NCBI GenBank assembly: GCA_017615515.1
Contig: JAFZZX010000158.1
Location: 1 to 7,604, forward strand
Direction: 5' to 3'
Length of the DNA: 7,604 bases
Origin: Clostridia bacterium
GTDB lineage: Bacteria > Bacillota > Clostridia > Christensenellales > CAG-1252
The position numbers and the translations under genes were made by a program. Below are positions 6,599 through 7,604 of the stretch, in pieces; position 1 is the first letter of the stretch, and every line of letters starts with the position of its first letter. The notes beneath the pieces are model-generated. The model searched no databases and had not been told where the DNA came from. It was given only the letters and a program-made list of their open reading frames with translations.

Positions 6599-6604
6599 GA
6601 CTAT

Positions 6605-6612
6605 AAGGAGGT
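6605..6612 (+). promoter_or_regulatory. Strong ribosome binding site of rpsL
   Basis: AAGGAGGT is a full-length match to the anti-Shine-Dalgarno sequence, 5 bases before the ATG at 6618. It is the strongest site in the window, fitting high ribosomal protein output. Confidence 0.9.
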
Positions 6613-6617
6613 AGTAT

Positions 6618-6989
6618 ATGCCAACAATCAATCAACTTATTAGGCACGGTAGAGAAAAGCAGGAGTCCAAGACTCTCGCTCCTATCCTTCAGAGCTGCCC
6701 GCAACGTCGCGGCGTCTGTCTGTCGGTCACGACCACCACGCCTAAGAAGCCGAACTCCGCTATGCGTAAGATCGCGAGGGTGCGCCTCTCCAACGGAATG
6801 GAAGGTACCGTCTATATTCCCGGTATCGGCCACAACCTGCAAGAGCACAGCGTCGTCCTGATCCGTGGTGGCAGGGTGAAAGATTTGCCTGGTGTCAGGT
6901 ATCACATCGTGCGTGGCGCACTCGATACCGCAGGCGTGGCGAAGCGTAAGCAAGCCCGCAGCAAATACGGCGCAAAGAAACCCAAATAA
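6618..6989 (+). CDS. rpsL: 30S ribosomal protein S12
   Basis: S12 sits at the decoding centre of the 30S subunit and controls accuracy. The 123-residue protein is the short form, without the insert of about 13 residues seen near position 25 in Bacillus-type S12. Seen: MPTINQLIR at the start, CPQRRGVC (C27, C34), TTPKKPNSA with K43, [26 protein letters not shown] with K88 and D89, and the tail [12 protein letters not shown]43 and K88 are the wild-type residues; changes there confer streptomycin resistance in other bacteria, so no such mutation is present. D89 is the residue that RimO methylthiolates in E. coli. The segment after C34 reads LSV where most bacteria have TRV. rpsG follows after 40 bases. 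Confidence 0.99.
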   Translation: MPTINQLIRHGREKQESKTLAPILQSCPQRRGVCLSVTTTTPKKPNSAMRKIARVRLSNGMEGTVYIPGIGHNLQEHSVVLIRGGRVKDLPGVRYHIVRGALDTAGVAKRKQARSKYGAKKPK

Positions 6990-7029
6990 TCAATTGTTTC
7001 AAGAATACTATATAAGGAGATAATTCAGT

Positions 7030-7500
7030 ATGCCAAGAAGAAGTGGTGTGCCCAAGCGTGACGTGCTCCCCGATCCGATTTACAACGACAAGGTCGTGAC
7101 CAAGTTGGTCAACCAGATCATGCTCGACGGTAAGAAGGGAACGGCGGAAAGCATCGTTTACGGGGCATTTCATATCGTAGAGGAAAAGACCGGAACCGGT
7201 GCGATCGAGGTGTTCAAGAAGGCGCTTGCCAACGCGATGCCCCAGGTCGAGGTGAAGGCGAGAAGGGTCGGCGGCGCGACCTATCAGGTCCCGCAGGAGA
7301 TCCGCGAAGAAAGAAGGCAAACTTTGGGCATTCGTTGGCTCGTTGCTTCGATGAGGAAGCGCGGCGAGAAGACGAGCGACCAGAGGCTTGCGGGCGAGCT
7401 CATGGACGCGGCGAACGGCGTGGGCAACGCAGTGAAGAAGAGAGACGAGATGCATCGTATGGCAGAAGCCAACAAGGCATTCGCTCACTATCGTTGGTAG
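7030..7500 (+). CDS. rpsG: 30S ribosomal protein S7
   Basis: S7 starts assembly of the 30S head by binding the 3' major domain of 16S rRNA and lies near the E site and mRNA exit. The 156 residues are the usual length for Gram-positive bacteria. Seen: [39 protein letters not shown], the conserved [16 protein letters not shown] region (about 74-89), [14 protein letters not shown], and the tail [11 protein letters not shown] Shine-Dalgarno AAGGAGA (7014-7020) lies 9 bases before the ATG at 7030. No hairpin resembling the E. coli S7 autoregulatory site is obvious in the 40-base gap after rpsL. fusA starts 7 bases after the stop, so translational coupling is likely. Confidence 0.99.
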   Translation: MPRRSGVPKRDVLPDPIYNDKVVTKLVNQIMLDGKKGTAESIVYGAFHIVEEKTGTGAIEVFKKALANAMPQVEVKARRVGGATYQVPQEIREERRQTLGIRWLVASMRKRGEKTSDQRLAGELMDAANGVGNAVKKRDEMHRMAEANKAFAHYRW

Positions 7501-7507
7501 GATAAAG

Positions 7508-7604
7508 ATGAGAGAGAACCCGATTGAAAAAACCAGAAATATAGGCATCATGGCGCACATCGACGCGGGTAAGACCACGACGTCCGAGCGTATCTTGTAC
7601 TATA
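7508..7604 (+). CDS. fusA: Elongation factor G, N-terminal fragment (cut by window end)
   Basis: EF-G is the GTPase that drives tRNA and mRNA translocation. Only the first 32 codons are in the window: [20 protein letters not shown] and onward, with the G1/P-loop AHIDAGKT at residues 16-23 followed by TTSERILYY, typical of EF-G. The Shine-Dalgarno AGGA (7499-7502) overlaps the rpsG stop codon TAG (7498-7500) and lies 5 bases before the ATG. The order rpsL-rpsG-fusA is the conserved str operon, with tuf expected downstream. Confidence 0.97.
   Translation, partial: MRENPIEKTRNIGIMAHIDAGKTTTSERILYY

Noticed and set aside
6505..6604. Canonical kink-turn in the rpsL leader
   Set aside because: GA steps are present, but no three-base bulge flanked by tandem G-A pairs between two stems could be drawn without breaking stronger pairs.
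6579..6607. Promoter-like TTGACG with 17 bases to TATAAG just before rpsL
   Set aside because: The would-be -10 box overlaps the rpsL Shine-Dalgarno, so the transcript would start about 4 bases before the ATG and lose its ribosome binding site. It is more likely a chance match.
1..7604. CRISPR arrays, tRNA/rRNA genes, insertion sequences, defence or toxin-antitoxin systems
   Set aside because: No direct repeat array, cloverleaf, transposase motif, terminal inverted repeats with duplication, or toxin/antitoxin-like gene pair was seen on either strand.

Overview
The window is about 7.6 kb of bacterial chromosome with every recognisable gene on the plus strand. Seven of the eight genes are core housekeeping genes. 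The protein sequences (short-form S12, an L7Ae-family protein before rpsL, SecA followed by RF2, a zinc-ribbon/DUF6273 protein) point to a Gram-positive lineage, most likely an uncultured Clostridia-type gut bacterium. That placement is inference from family resemblance, not a computed phylogeny.

Layout: (1) 1-4626 is a tight cluster: the 3' part of secA (protein export motor), prfB (release factor 2) 4 bases later, and tsaD (tRNA t6A synthesis) 1 base after that. No terminator or promoter is visible between them, so they are probably one transcript. (2) 4688-6004 is a single accessory gene of unknown function with its own strong promoter. Its product has an N-terminal zinc ribbon, a short coiled coil and a C-terminal DUF6273-like domain. 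It is followed by a weak terminator candidate and an imperfect inverted repeat. (3) 6165-7604 is the start of the str operon: a near-consensus promoter, an L7Ae-like K-turn protein gene (rplGB/ybxF), rpsL (S12), rpsG (S7) and the first 32 codons of fusA (EF-G). A 113-base structured spacer lies between rplGB and rpsL.

Most of the cluster serves translation: RF2 ends peptides, TsaD modifies ANN-decoding tRNAs, S12 and S7 build the 30S subunit, and EF-G translocates. SecA exports products. The zinc-ribbon/DUF6273 gene is the outsider, with AT-richer codon use and its own promoter.

I found no new defence, mobile or CRISPR system. The points most worth a second look are the structured rplGB-rpsL leader, an mRNA predicted to start with a hairpin, an RF2 gene lacking the programmed frameshift, an enlarged insert in SecA, and the uncharacterised zinc-ribbon protein.
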